From assembly GCF_010389155.1 (NCBI RefSeq), contig NC_057762.1, positions 29,448,055 through 29,512,054 of the forward strand: 64,000 nucleotides of DNA, written 5' to 3'. The notes under the pieces were generated by a model. The model had not been told where the DNA came from. It saw nothing but the letters and a program-made list of their open reading frames with translations, and made no database searches. Below are positions 1 to 12,016 of the stretch, one piece after another (position 1 is the first letter of the stretch; each line of letters opens with the position of its first letter). Position numbers and translations under genes: made by a program. Origin of the DNA: Erigeron canadensis. Taxonomy: Eukaryota > Streptophyta > Magnoliopsida > Asterales > Asteraceae.

Positions 1-477
1 ATGCTTAAAAAAAAATAAGGAGATTGATATATAGTTTCAGTATCTATGTAGCATCGGATGTCAGGCGATCTTCCATAGCCGGAGATCAGGCAGGAGTGGT
101 GATTTATTGTGGGTTATCTTACCCGGCGAGTATGTGTGTTTTGAAGATGAAATAAGAACGACCTTTTTTTCCAGCGGGTAATATTGGAGGTCGAGATTTG
201 TTGGAGAAGATGAAGTGGTTTTATATGTGAAATGTTAGTGTGGGGACAATGCTATCTTATCTTTACTGCTGATATTTTACTAGTTTTACAAATGGCACTC
301 TTTACAAATGGCACTCTACACAAAATACAATATACTTAAGAGTTAAGATTACTAGTACTCGTAATATATTAGTTGTAACATATATTTCTTTCAATAAGTA
401 TATATTTCTTTTATAATTTAGTTAAATGATATATTTTTATTAATTGTTTGATTAAATTAAAAGAAAAAGAAAAAAAT

Positions 478-640
478 AAAATTTGGAAGGGTTGAAAAGG
501 TCATGAATGCCATTAAAAATGGTTGGGAGGGTTGAAAAGGAAAATTGAGTTGGAGGTATTTGATTGGTAGAATTTGGGAGGCATGAAATTTTGGGAGGCA
601 TGACTCCTCTCTCCCTTAACCCCCAGTGTATTCCCGGTGT
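478..640. repeat. Transposon-terminal repeat, copy 1
   Basis: The reverse complement of this segment matches 31247-31405: both carry GGGAGTCATG, then CTCCCAAAT..TACCAA, ACTCA-TTTTCC and CCCAACCATTTTT-ATGGCAT blocks in the same order. Two diverged copies in opposite orientation indicate a dispersed DNA-transposon or MITE family. The superfamily cannot be named from what is visible. Confidence 0.6.
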
Positions 641-1939
641 ATTGAGATGAAAACGCCGACTTTCCTGCGTATTGGGTTAATGGGAGCGGCGTATTCGCCG
701 GCGTATTGGCTCAAAGTGGTGGTGAATACACTGATGTGTTAGGCGTATTGAGTATTTTATATTTATATATACATATAGATGACACTAATCATAAAAAAAT
801 AAATTTGTTTAAGTTTGAAATATGTCAAGTTTGAGAGTTTGCAGATAAAGGGTTCACGAAGAAGACGACTTTAACTACAAATTTCGATGTATGTATTTAA
901 TATTTTTTTTTCAATGTAGCCCCTGGACTTTCATCTATATACAAAATAAATATAAAAGTTTTGAAAGATTTTTTATAAATGCTACTTCCTTATATTTTAA
1001 TATACTCGTAGGTAATACTTATTAGAAATTAGAAATTTATGCATATATAAATTGTATTACTATTAATAAAAATATGTTTGTGTATTTTTAAATTTAATAT
1101 ATTTAATATTGATAAAAAAAATTATGATGTGGTTCCAATAAACTGAGATTTCAGTGTGGGGTTAATAATGAAAATTGTTCAGTGTGGTGAGTCAGTGTAT
1201 TGCTGACGTGTCACCAATAAATTAAAAATCAGCGTGGTGGGTTAAAGATGGTCTTAGGCAAGTATATATTAAAATATAAGTGACTTCTAGCAAAGTACTA
1301 GAAGCCTAAGTACAAGAAAGAAATACAATTACAAAACAAGTCCATGACCTAAACATATCCCATGACTTGAACTGCGAGGATTGCAAAAATACCTCATTTG
1401 TTATGAACTTATGATAGATATAAATATATATGGAGTACAACAATATTGTTAGTGGGCAAATTCGGCAATGATATAATCGAAATCTAACGACTTTAAGATA
1501 AATCACTGCTGGGTACTTTCTTGCATTTAGATTTATTTTATTGTAATTGTTGATTAGGATTAGGATAGCTAGGCGACCTAAGGTTTTTTTTTTTTTTTTC
1601 TCTCATAGGTTGTTTAGAAGTAGTTACTGCCTTGGCTCAATCGGGATCTTTTCAGGTTTTGTCATTTCTTATTTATATGTATGTTTGTCTTGGTTGTTTC
1701 CCACTACTTGTTCGAGTTAGGTAGTAGTTTGCTACTTTTATGTTGTTTATTATGCCCAATATGGTTGCTTTCGTATTGGTATTTGTATTATCAAACATGT
1801 TTCTAAGATATCGGTAGGACGCATGATTGATAAACGTCCGACCCGCATAGTAGCCGGACCTAGCGGACAGGTATTTCTGCTTTTCAGATTCTCGGCAGAC
1901 AGATATGATTTTCTAAACATTTCTCATTTTCTGTCTTGC

Positions 1940-2063
1940 ACTCCTTTGTGGCCGGAGGTCCCCATGGAAACAGTTTCTCTACCTTTATGTAGAGGTAAGA
2001 CTGTCTACAGCTTACCTCCCCATACCCCGCGCAGGAAATGAGTCCTGTTGTTGTTGTTGTTGT
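1940..2063 (+). mobile_element. Au-type SINE, 3' part
   Basis: The block GGCCGGAGGTCCCCATGGAA, followed by CAGTTTCTCTACC, a TAGAGGTAAG-ACTGTCTACA segment and CTTACCTCCCCATACCCC, ends in GTCCTG and a (TTG)n run at about 2047-2063. This order and the TTG tail are the hallmark of the widespread plant Au SINE. The tRNA-like 5' head (A and B boxes) is not recognisable, so this looks like a 5'-truncated copy. A 72-codon open frame across it (1823-2041) is chance. Confidence 0.75.
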
Positions 2064-2525
2064 ATTGATTAATTCATAAAAATATAGAAGAGGCCTAAGC
2101 CAATAAGGCTTCTTGGTAGCCAAATCGTGGCCGGTCTCATGTCTTTTGTTTTAGCACAAAATCGTCGACGTCATGTCTTTGCCGTTCTCCACGCTCCTAC
2201 TTTCACGATGTTGTTTTCGTTGTCGTTCTAGTCTTTATAGAGATGGTGAGGATGGGAGATCATGGTGGGACCCGTGCGTTTGAATTTGAATCCAACGGCT
2301 AGTAACGGGTAACCTTTTTTTTTTCAAATACCATAACTCTATATATATTTTTTTTGAACGACCAACTGAAATTTTTATTACTCCAAAGTGAAAGCCAGAG
2401 GCTATACATGAACACCAATATACAACACTCCACGACAAAAGCAATACATAACTCTATATATACATACCCCATTTATTCAATACAGATCAAACTTTCAAAC
2501 ACAAACGTATCACTCGTATATCACC

Positions 2526-3180
2526 ATGATTGAACTTTTTGCTGAGATAATCATGTTTGAGATATTAACGAGGGTGCCGACATAGGATGTGGGTCGTTTT
2601 AAGAGTGTTTGTAAGGAATGGTACGTCTTGCTTTCAGGACAAGACTTTAAGGAAACATTGTTCTCGCTCGTTTACTTCATCTAATCAGAAAGCTTTTAAT
2701 GAATAGCAAACCTGCTTTATTCATCCAATGAACTTTAAAACCCATGGTTATGATCGAGCAGGGCACCAGCGTGACCATTCCTTTCGATCATCGATCGCAT
2801 GATAATCTGTTCAATGACGTCTCTATTCTTTCACATTTGAATCGATTATTATTATGTGTTTGTCTAAATCGATTTGTTTCTTTGGACAACAGCCACTACC
2901 GCCTACAAACGTTTGCCACCCCATATGGCCATATTAATTCCAATGGATTTTATCAAGATATTTTTGATGTTGTTGGTCTATACATGGACACTCATAATGA
3001 TTTCAAAATCTTGTATATTAGGCGGAGGGATGATACACGTACTTGGTGTCAATGCGTTTTTTAAGAGTAAAGAAACCTGGATAAACATACCTCTCATACT
3101 ACCATGCATCAGAGTATTTAATCACTCGATTCTATTGGTCAACTGCTACTTTGTGTTGTGGTACCCTGTATTTTACTGTT
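2526..3180 (+). pseudogene. F-box protein pseudogene
   Basis: From 2526 the frame reads M-I-E-L-F, an EILTRVP motif, then a TAG stop at 2580, then DVGRFKSVCKEWYVLLS. This is a complete F-box signature (E-I-x-x-x-I-L-x-R-x-P..R-F-K-x-V-C-K-x-W) broken by an in-frame stop. Another stop follows within 40 codons. Downstream, in other frames, F-box-associated features are still visible: a segment near 2955-3035 ending in DFKILYIRR, and near 3065-3100 SKETWINIPLI. F-box proteins are substrate receptors of SCF ubiquitin ligases; this copy cannot make one. The frame changes and stops suggest an old relic of one of the large plant F-box/F-box-associated families. Confidence 0.75.
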
Positions 3181-4196
3181 AGCGAGACCCGTGTTGGAGA
3201 GACCCGTTTCATGATTTCTTTTGATGTACATTCAATCAATATCATATGATAAGCCTTTGGTCAATTCCTAACCACGCACTCGCTTATGTTCGTTTAGTAA
3301 ATGCATAAGATGAGCTGGTAATGTTTGCTGTCATTGGATAAATTGTACCGGGTCAATTTATTTCCTGAAATATCACTCGATTTGTGGTGCTATATATATA
3401 ACACATTATATGACAAACAAATTAACAAAAATAAGTGGTTTGTGATGGCAAATTTTAGAAGATTTTTAGTAATGTTGACTCGTTATAAAAATATAACGAA
3501 CGTATAATGAGTAAGTATTATGAGTATGATTGACCATATTATTATATTTAGTCACTATCTTTATATTTATGGATCAAAATGTTTCTTTCCTGGTCTTTTG
3601 ACTAAGATCAAGCGTAGATATACAAATCTATGATAAAAATGATCTCGCCTTAAATACTGTTGTACCTTAACGAAAAATATTGATGTAGTTTGATAATGAT
3701 ACGAGTATAATTTTATATTTCATGGACATGAATTTTAATGTTTTATTATAAATTTTAAATCCGTACGGGCTAAAATGAGAATAGTGACATATGGTTAGGT
3801 TGGAACTGAAATAACGTGATAGTCATCGGACCAACAGTTAATACCCATGTCTGCAATCTGAAAGAAAAAAGTACGAATCAGTACCTGCAATTTCAAATTA
3901 GTGAAAAGTATGTCCCTGATCTTTCACACTTCTTACTTATATATCCCTACCAAATATAAACATTTGGGGACCATACCAGTATACCACATTATCACCAACT
4001 GTTTTTCACAACAAATTTCATTACTACTTATTATTGTCATTGTTAATGTTATATCTGATTGTAATTGTAATTATAACTAGTCATTATTTAACTAATATTG
4101 TCTGGCTTTCAATGTTTAGTAATCGTTCGAATTGTTAAAAAAAAAAAAAAGAAAAATCGACAACTGAACATTTATATCATCACCAATTGCCTGTTA
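3181..4196. other. Intergenic DNA without features
   Basis: AT-rich sequence with short poly-A runs, for example 4138-4150. No gene, RNA or element could be supported. Confidence 0.5.
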
Positions 4197-4458
4197 TTTA
4201 TACTATCTTATAATAATTATTTTTTTCTCTCTCATAAAGTGTTAGATGGAAAATTATCATTTTACCCTTTATAAATTAATTTACATCATTAATCCTTTAT
4301 ATTCTAAATTATATCTACTATTACTTTACATCGATTACATTTACACAAATTATTTACACAGTTGCACCCACCATGAATAACACCACTACGGCCACCGTCA
4401 CCACCGCCAATCATCGTCACCACCAAACCGTCACCGCATCGTGCGGGTACAATGCTAG
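4197..4458 (+). mobile_element. Short non-autonomous Helitron
   Basis: The 5' end TTTATACTATCTTATAATAA is a one-base variant of the TC-starting end of the copy at 10778. The 3' end has a GC-rich hairpin region (ACCGCATCGTGCGGGTAC) followed by AATGCTAG. It lies between A (4196) and T (4459), as Helitron insertion requires. The interior carries CACCGTCACCACC-type repeats. There is no coding capacity. Confidence 0.7.
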
Positions 4459-5840
4459 TATACATTAATACATATCAATCAAGTACACTTTTATCGTTCA
4501 AATTAACTTCAACTCTTATTGCCAATTATTGTCCATAGTAAAATGATAATTAGTAATGACTTCTTTTCTAACTATCTTATATATTCGATACATTGTAATG
4601 CCTTAAAAAAAAATCATCCCATCTAAAGTATCTATTTATCTAACAACCATCTTAGATTCTAAAAAGGTACTGGTATATATTATCACTATCTTTTCTTGTT
4701 AGTTTGTCTCCACTGGAATACAGGATGCACTAATAACTTAGTTTTTCTCTACTAACAACAAAGATAAAACTGATTTAACTTCACAAAAATGGATGGGTGG
4801 TAACAAGGCATTATTTCTGTGCAACTACCACAAATTTATTGGCTTTTAAGTTTCTTAACTCTAATTTTTTTTTCCTATTTACAGCTGCTTATGTACATGT
4901 GATGTGTGAAAGAAAAGTAAATATTAATAATTGTCGATTCAATGCCATTTAGTTGATACAATTTTAGTAAACTCTTCTTATTTAATGTAGTATCTCATGG
5001 AAAATTCATTTTCTATTCTCCACCTACATTGTGTAACAATATATATGTTATACACTGTATATACACATAGACGAGTAGGATATGCTTTGATTGTTGATTT
5101 GTGATATTTTGAGGCCGGTCCACCTAAGGAAATTGTGATTTGCAAATTATAAATATATACTTGTTGTATTAAGAGTTTTTAGGTACATAATAGTGGCCCT
5201 AAACCTTTCATGCATTTTGGCATTCCAATCAAACAATATATTGAAAACCAAAATTGAAACCTTGTATGGTGGATAGTTATGGAAGCATTCTGAACCTTGT
5301 CACTGGTCAATTTTGTGATTTTGCCATTATGGTTACATATACATCACCAACCCTTTTTTATGTAACAAAATTTCAAGTGTGACATGTGTTGCCCTTTTCA
5401 TTTCGTGACAGACTACCTGCTACAAGTCCTATAACCATCTGCTTTTCCTCCCTTGGTTTCACCCGTGGTTGAAATATTAGTTTTAAAACACTAATTTCAT
5501 AGGAATTATGCTTTAAGTATTGGTTTAATCCAAATATTGTGACCATTAATGACTTCTTATTAGCTATCGTATTTGTCACTTTTAAATCAATGATCCCTAT
5601 CCAGATCCAATATATTTATAGGCATGATACTTCATACGAGTAACTGTTTACATATAATAACTAAAGTAAAATAGTGCATCATATTTCTGTAAAGTATACT
5701 TTGCTCCAAAATAACTAAAAGATTTTATAAAACATTAAAATCTATCTATGATCTTATATATAAAAATATTACGGTGCTAAACTTGTTACAACCTGATTAC
5801 AATAATCAAAATATAATTACAATTAACTAAAAAATAATAC
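4459..5840. other. Intergenic DNA without features
   Basis: AT-rich, no gene-like reading frame. A 68-codon open frame on the minus strand (5373-5579) shows no family resemblance and is taken as chance. Confidence 0.5.
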
Positions 5841-5858
5841 CAGATAATTCTAATTAAA

Positions 5859-6049
5859 GGGTAATTGGATGAGAACTCCCTTAATCAATGTACCATTTGG
5901 TACTCATTAATCACAATCAGGCTAGTGTCCAGGTTAATGTCAACCACTTAATAATCCCCTGATTATTTCAAGTTTGCTTTTGACAACACTCGAACTCAGG
6001 ATCCCCTGAAAAGTGGCAGATGGTGATCACTAAGCTATTATCCAATGTT
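5859..6049 (-). mobile_element. tRNA-derived SINE with 18-bp target duplication
   Basis: On the minus strand the element starts GAACATTGGATAATAGCTTAGTG (an A-box-like TAGCTTAGTG) and about 45 bases later has GATCCTGAGTTCGAGTGTT (a B-box-like GTTCGAGT). The direct repeat CAGATAATTCTAATTAAA flanks it exactly at 5841-5858 and 6050-6067, a retroposon target-site duplication. No long poly-A tail is visible at its 3' end. Confidence 0.85.
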
Positions 6050-6324
6050 CAGATAATTCTAATTAAAATATATATATATTTCAAGTTCACATATAACAAA
6101 AAATAATATTAAGATATACACGTACCAAAAAAATAAGTAAAAGTTTACTTAAACAATTAAACCAGAAATAAACACGCTCAAAAAGCAAAAAAACCTTCCC
6201 ATTGAAAACATATAAAAAACCATGTAATAAAAAACCAAGCACCTATAAAAGCCAAGTCGAATTGATCAGTTTAAACTTGTTTCAAAACATTAAATAAATT
6301 GATTTATTTTATATTTGAGTCCAT

Positions 6325-6513
6325 GGCATAATAGCCTAGTGGCATCTTGGTGGTGGCATAAGACCTAAAGCTAGAAGGTCATGAATTTGAATCTTACATA
6401 GGGGGTTTCTCATATTTAATGAGTTTCTTCCTGAATTAATGTATCGACATTATTGCCTACATTATTGCTTGGTGAGGATATGATTGGGTGGTAATTTGAC
6501 GTTCAAAAAAAAA
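6325..6513 (+). mobile_element. tRNA-derived SINE with A-tail
   Basis: Begins TGGCATAATAGCCTAGTGGC (A-box-like TAGCCTAGTGG). After about 40 bases comes GGTCATGAATTTGAATCTTA (degenerate B box), and the element ends TTTGACGTTC followed by a 13-A tail (6507-6519). The layout matches the SINE at 5859-6049 but in the opposite orientation. I could not find a clear target duplication. Confidence 0.7.
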
Positions 6514-7007
6514 AAAAGAAATGTGACATATTTACTCGTTTGACTATAGAAGATATTTTCTATTTTTGTAAGTATAAAAATTTTCCATCGCTAAAAAACA
6601 AATGAAAATTTTAAAAAGACGTTCAATAATAAAAATGTTATTTTCATTTTCATATTTGAAAACATGTTCTATTATATTTGGCCAAATGAAATCCACTAAG
6701 TCTTTTTCATAATTTTATCCTTTAATTTTTTCAAATATCATCATTGTATGATTAGGTTGATGTTTAAGCACATAAGTTAAATTAACTTATCATTATCTTT
6801 TCTAATATTTAATTAAAAAAATGGAAAATAATGAAAAAAAAAGTGTTTTTTAATTCCCATTGAAAAGTAAAAAACAATATTTTATAGTTTTTAAAAAAAG
6901 GTTTTTGAAAAACTATAATTTAATTGTGTTTTATGTTTTTTATTTTAAAAATAAAAATATTTTTTCCAACTAAATGTATAAAAAATCCTAATCCTATCCT
7001 AAGGACA

Positions 7008-7266
7008 TCTCCAATGGAGATTTTTGTAAATCTTTTTATTATTTGAAAAAGCTTTTGTAAAAGCTTTTTATCATTAGATTAAAAAAAATTTTATTAACAG
7101 GTAGAGAAATTTCAAGTCTTTGCAAAAACATGACATTCTCTTTTTCACTATTTCATAATTAAAAAATAATTTAAAGACTTTTTTTGAGTTTTAACCATTG
7201 CAGATTTGCAGCCTCATTTGATAAAAGCTTTTAAAAAAAACTTATACCATTGTAGTTGCTCTAAAA
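7008..7266. repeat. Putative MITE with degenerate terminal repeats
   Basis: The left end GACATCTCCAATGGAGATTT and the reverse complement of the right end, GAGCAACTACAATGGTATAA, share the pattern G-A-x-C-x-x-C-x-x-x-x-x-A-T-G-G seen in many plant non-autonomous DNA elements. The interior is AT-rich with no coding capacity. The target duplication is unclear. Confidence 0.4.
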
Positions 7267-8506
7267 CTATCTAAAACAAACGCAAGTTGACTCCAAAAGG
7301 TTGATATCAAACCATTAAATCCAATCACAGTTACTAGCTGATATTGAAATTCAAAATATATAATAATCTATTGTAAAGACCTTATTATGTGGTCAGAAAT
7401 AATGAAAAAAGACAAACCCAAATCGTGTTGCATACTGAAAAAGTAGAAATTAAAGACTGGAAATGGGATTAAATCCTTGGAACCATTAAACATGCCAAGG
7501 CTTAGCCAGAGATAGTCCAATCCTACCTGTATGTTCCCAGACTCCCAGTACGAGAGTATTAGGTATGCCCCCTCCACCCATCTCTATGCTAACATGTTTC
7601 CCACGCGCATCTTAAGAGCGTACCACTTATCTCTTCCTATTCAATAACGACAAATATGATTTTCTAATATAACAATTATAACAAGTTTTTTTTTTTCTAA
7701 TGACACTTTTGGTTCTTCCATTGTAAGATAAAAGAAATAAAATATTTTAAAGTAACACTTTCAGACATGTTTTGCTAACTTTATTAAAATATAACAAAGC
7801 AACTTACATATATTATATTTTAAGTTTTAACGATTCATTAAAACGACATTACACCTACATTATTCACCGTCGTTACATAACAAACAATCACTGTCATCAC
7901 CGTCGCCGTCACCACTAATCACCGTCGCCACCACCATCAATCGTTGTTTGCCATCACCGCACGCCACCACCGCGACACGGTGTCGATCACCACACATCAC
8001 CGCCATCGCCATTAAATCGACGCATCACGCAGACACTCTTTTAGGTCCTCAAAATATAAATAAAATAAGTAATTTAAACATTTTAACTTGTTGAAACAAG
8101 CCACATATATGCTTGAAAAATCGTAGTTGAAAACAAACCAACTATCACTCAAAATAAACCATAAAATACTCTACATGATAGTTCATTATACTTACATAAT
8201 ACAAGTACTAAATAACAAAAAGTACCATAATAAGGTCCGTCTCTAAACAAGGATATAGCCACGCCGACATCACCATGCATCTACCTTTCAACGGGAACAG
8301 GGCCAACCCAACTAGGTTAATGAGTTAGACATCGTTTAGGGTCTACACATCTTAAGGGTTTCAAGTTATATCAGATTGTGGGTGTGGATATGTTTTCACT
8401 TTTGTGTTATATTTACGTTTGAGGTGAGTGGACGATTAAATATGTTAACTTTTTTATCAAGTAAAAAAAGATTTATGCATACAAATGGTAGATATTTTTT
8501 TTAACA

Positions 8507-8507
8507 C

Positions 8508-8563
<56 letters not shown>
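8507..8563. repeat. (ATT)n microsatellite
   Basis: About 18 uninterrupted ATT units. It is a useful length-polymorphic marker candidate; no function is implied. Confidence 0.95.
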
Positions 8564-8995
8564 TAGTTTATTTTGCCGTTTATCAAACCATAAATGAAAG
8601 TTTTGTTAGATATTTATAAAGAGACCTTCAAAATTGGTCACATTTGAACAACAAAAAAAAGTTAAGTTTACTATCGGTGGGTCTATTGATCCACGAACCA
8701 TCGTGGTAGAAGGCTAACAAAAACTCAATAAGATGGGTTAACATTTTAGTAGTCCGTCAATGTCGTTTAGGATGAGCGTCGCCTAATCTCGAGTAAACAA
8801 ACAACCTCACTATGTGGTCATTCTCTATCAACCTGGCTGAACCGCATGTAATGGCATTCAGATTCTTTAGATTTTCGTTCACATAGGCAATTACATTCTT
8901 CATGAATATGTCTTACCAAACACCTTCTAATATGATTATATTATAACTTTATAAGTCTAGTTGCACCCTTTTGAAGTATAACATTCAACCGGGAG

Positions 8996-9175
8996 AGAGA
9001 AAAAATTTGTCTGACACCTAAGTATAGGTGTGAAATACTCACATACTAATTTTTTATTATATAAACAAAATGTGGTCCAATTATTTATTAAACGGAAATT
9101 TAAAAAAAAAAAAACGATATGTGAAGGGTTTCACACCTAAGTTTAGTATTGCACATTTTTATATACACTTTTCCT
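8996..9175. repeat. Foldback MITE (ACACCTAAG family)
   Basis: The left part has GACACCTAAGTATAGGTG and CTCACATACTAATTTTT; the right part has the inverse, GTGAAGGGTTTCACACCTAAG. The same arrangement recurs at 37985-38150 (CTCACATATTAATTTTT and ATGTGAAGGATTTTACATCTAAGCTTAGGTG), so this is a dispersed family. Confidence 0.65.
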
Positions 9176-9282
9176 TATTTAACTACATTGCGCAAATCAC
9201 ATCTTAACACACGTTTTTAAAAACATGTGGTCATTTTAAATTTTTCAAGATTAGTCAATGCATTAAATGATTTCATTTTTTT

Positions 9283-9830
9283 AAAGGTTTTACCAAATTT
9301 CTTAAAAAAGTATCATATTTATATTTTGATTATTAAGGAATTACATGTTCAAATTTTAACCAAAAAGGATAAGATAGTTAGTTTTGGGCGTTAGTCCCTG
9401 TTTTCTGCCAACGTGACGCTCTAGGTTATTAAAAAAACGACCCTACGTTTTAGCTTATCTAGATTTTCTTTATATAGTACAAATAAACACAATTTCTTCA
9501 TATCTTCGAAACCCCCCATTTCCACCTGTAAACTCTAAATCCCAAAATCACAAACACTATCATGTGGTGAAATCGTAATTGAAGATGATTAAACCCACAA
9601 ATTTTGAAGGAATCGCAAAGGTTAGTGTTTAATCTTGTTTCAATTGAAGATGGTCATTTTACCCTTGCTATAGGAATCACTAACCTGGATTGCCACGTTG
9701 GCAGATAACAGAGAGTAATATTCAAAACTAACGATCTTACCATTATTGGTTAAAACTTGAAAACGTAGTCCCTTTAATAATCAAAATATAAACATGATAC
9801 CCTTTTTAGAAATTTTGGTAAAATAACTTA
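9283..9830. repeat. Inverted-repeat transposon remnant with ~145-bp arms
   Basis: The left arm (about 9283-9423) and the reverse complement of the right arm (about 9680-9830) both run TTTTACCAAA-TTTCT, GTATCAT-TTTATATTTTGATTATTAA, TTTTAACCA, GTTAGTTTTG, then CTGCCAACGTG. Long arms around a non-coding centre suggest a MULE- or foldback-type non-autonomous element. No coding sequence is visible. Confidence 0.7.
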
Positions 9831-10777
9831 CCTTTTTATATAATTAACCACTTTTTTAACAATAAATGTATATTAATTAAAATTTATATTGAACTAGAAA
9901 GGATAAGAGCACCATATTGCCCAATTTAGAATATTTGACTTAGTTCTTGGTGATATTCACAAGAACGACGATTCTTTATTTCATCGATGATTAATCCCGG
10001 GTTTCGTCTCATACTTGAGAGGAGGACACATTTACTTAAAAATTAGCCTTGTAGATTGTCCAACACACGGTACAAACGATGGGGTTGATTTTTTATTTTT
10101 TTTTGGATCAAAGGAGAATTCTTTTGTTTTGACTTAGATTGAGAAAAGACGTATAAGGGTGAGATATAACATCACGAACCAACGTAATTTAATACATGGG
10201 CAACGATAGTGCAAGCCGTGAATATCTGATCTGCTAATTCGTTATATTCATTGCATAGTGCACATGTTATCGAAGCAACGATAATATTTCTTTTGATGAG
10301 TTCTCTACGAGTTGGAAGACGACACATTTCAGATTTTCAACCCTTTAACCGAAAATGTTGACTCTGAGCGAGATCAATTTGTTCCATGAGAAGACCTATT
10401 GATTACGCCCGAATGACAAATGTTGATTATAGTTCGTATAGCTTTTTACTGAGAATTGTGTTGTCCATTCCATTTCCATGTATCCATATTTGTCTTATAT
10501 GTTTCTATTTAACATCCAGTGGTTAAGTTATTCCAACTTATATTGTATAATAGTTGGAATTTGATGTGTAATGCCATATTTCTAATTCATACATCGACCC
10601 GAAAACGTAAAGTATCACCGTTGTAAAATGTTATTCATGAGCCATGGCCCCTCATATATTCTACTCGTTGTAAATTAAGCACATCTATAACAATTCATGT
10701 GGGGGTAATTATAACTTTTCGTATTAGTCACAACTTCATCGTTTCTCATAGTTTGATACGTTGAATTATCCTTGTTA
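9831..10777. other. Intergenic DNA without features
   Basis: AT-rich, no gene or element supported. Confidence 0.5.
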
Positions 10778-11021
10778 TCTATACTATCTTATAATAATTA
10801 TCATTTTTTCTCTCATAAAAGTGTTAAATGCAAAATTAACACTTTATCCTTGATTAATTAATTTGCATCATCAATCCCTTATCTTTTAAAATATATCCAC
10901 TATACCTTTACATCAATTACATTAAATCAATTACTTACACCCACCATCAACAATAGTTCGTCACCACCACCAGTCGTCGTCACGATCAAACCGTCGCCGC
11001 ATCGCGCGGGTACAATGCTAG
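10778..11021 (+). mobile_element. Short non-autonomous Helitron (best-preserved copy)
   Basis: Starts TCTATACTATCTTATAATAA after an A (10777) and ends CCGCATCGCGCGGGTACAAT followed by GCTAG before a T (11022). The 3' hairpin CCGC-atcgc-GCGG sits about 10 bases before the CTAG terminus. TC start, 3' hairpin, CTRR end and A/T insertion are the defining Helitron signs. At 244 bp it has no coding capacity. Confidence 0.85.
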
Positions 11022-11177
11022 TTTAATATAACTAAGGCCCATGCCAACGCTCCTTTTCTCACTTTTTTTTCTCGCCCATTTTCTTAGTAAACCATTGGCA
11101 AGGCTATTTTCTAAAAAAAAAAAAGTACACAATTTTTTGGTGAGAACATCCGAGAAAAAGGGGTTGGAAATAAGATA

Positions 11178-11410
11178 GGATCATGTGTACCTTTCAAACA
11201 AGTAAAAAAAAAGAGATTTTTTGTTTTATGTTTCATTTAATAATAAAATATATGAGAAAGAGGTGAGAAATATGTATAGTTGGTAGTAAGTATGGATCAT
11301 GTGTAACTTTCAAGATTCAACCAGGTAAAAAAAAAAGTTTGTTGTTTTATGTTTCATTTACTAAAAAAATATATGAGAAAGAGGTAAGAAAAATGTATAG
11401 TTGGTAGTAA
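11178..11410. repeat. Tandem duplication, two 116-bp units
   Basis: GGATCATGTGTA starts at 11178 and again at 11294. Both units continue through a poly-A stretch, TTTTATGTTTCATTTA, ATATATGAGAAAGAGGT and ATGTATAGTTGGTAGTAA. The units have diverged slightly, so this is an old local duplication. Confidence 0.85.
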
Positions 11411-12016
11411 TATTTTGTAGAATATGAAATGAGAATATGACAATGTGGTGACTGTAAAAAGGAAGCAAAAAAAATGATTAAGGTTAGATAAGGCATAAAA
11501 AGCCAATAAAATGATATTAATGGACCAACATGGATGAAATAAAAAAGATATTTAACATGTCAAAATACTCAACTACGGAGTACTTTTTATAACATTATTA
11601 ATATGTTTATGCTTGACATGTAAACGTCAACACCGTTCATAAAAACGTAATATTATGTAGACATAACATGTTGATCACCTATTAAAGTAGACCACCTATT
11701 CCGACCAAATGTAACTCATATTTAGTTGTTATAAAACCCTAATATAAAATCTCTCGAATGAATTTACATAAACGTAAACAGATATGTCTAGGAAACAAGA
11801 ATTCAATACATGGTTGTAGGGGTCGGAAAATGAGAGATGAAGACATTGACATGAAATAATAAAATATACTCGAATGAGATTTGCAATGTGCACTAGATTA
11901 AAATCAAACCAAAAGAAAGTGTAATAAGCTAGACTTTGAACTAGTACATACATTTTTCATACAATCATATATGATATATCTTAGTATGAATATTCTTGAT
12001 GAAATACATTATATTA

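Larger units (their letters stand above)
1..2525. other. Intergenic, repeat-derived DNA
   Basis: No gene is supported here; the open frames are short and lack family resemblance. The stretch contains a transposon-terminal repeat (478-640), GTGTATTG/GTGTGG-rich repeat-like sequence (about 615-1260) and an Au-type SINE tail (1940-2063). The rest is AT-rich sequence in which I see nothing definite. Confidence 0.6.
6520..8995. other. Intergenic DNA with simple repeats
   Basis: Contains a putative MITE (7008-7266), an ATT microsatellite and a CACC/GTCGCC-rich patch (7865-8035) that resembles the interior of the local Helitrons but lacks clear ends. No gene is supported. Confidence 0.5.

Noticed and set aside
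1823..2041. 72-codon open frame
   Set aside because: Most of it translates an Au-type SINE tail; no protein family resemblance.
7790..8045. Another Helitron of the local family
   Set aside because: The CACC/GTCGCC-rich interior is similar but neither a TC start nor a hairpin plus CTRR end could be found.
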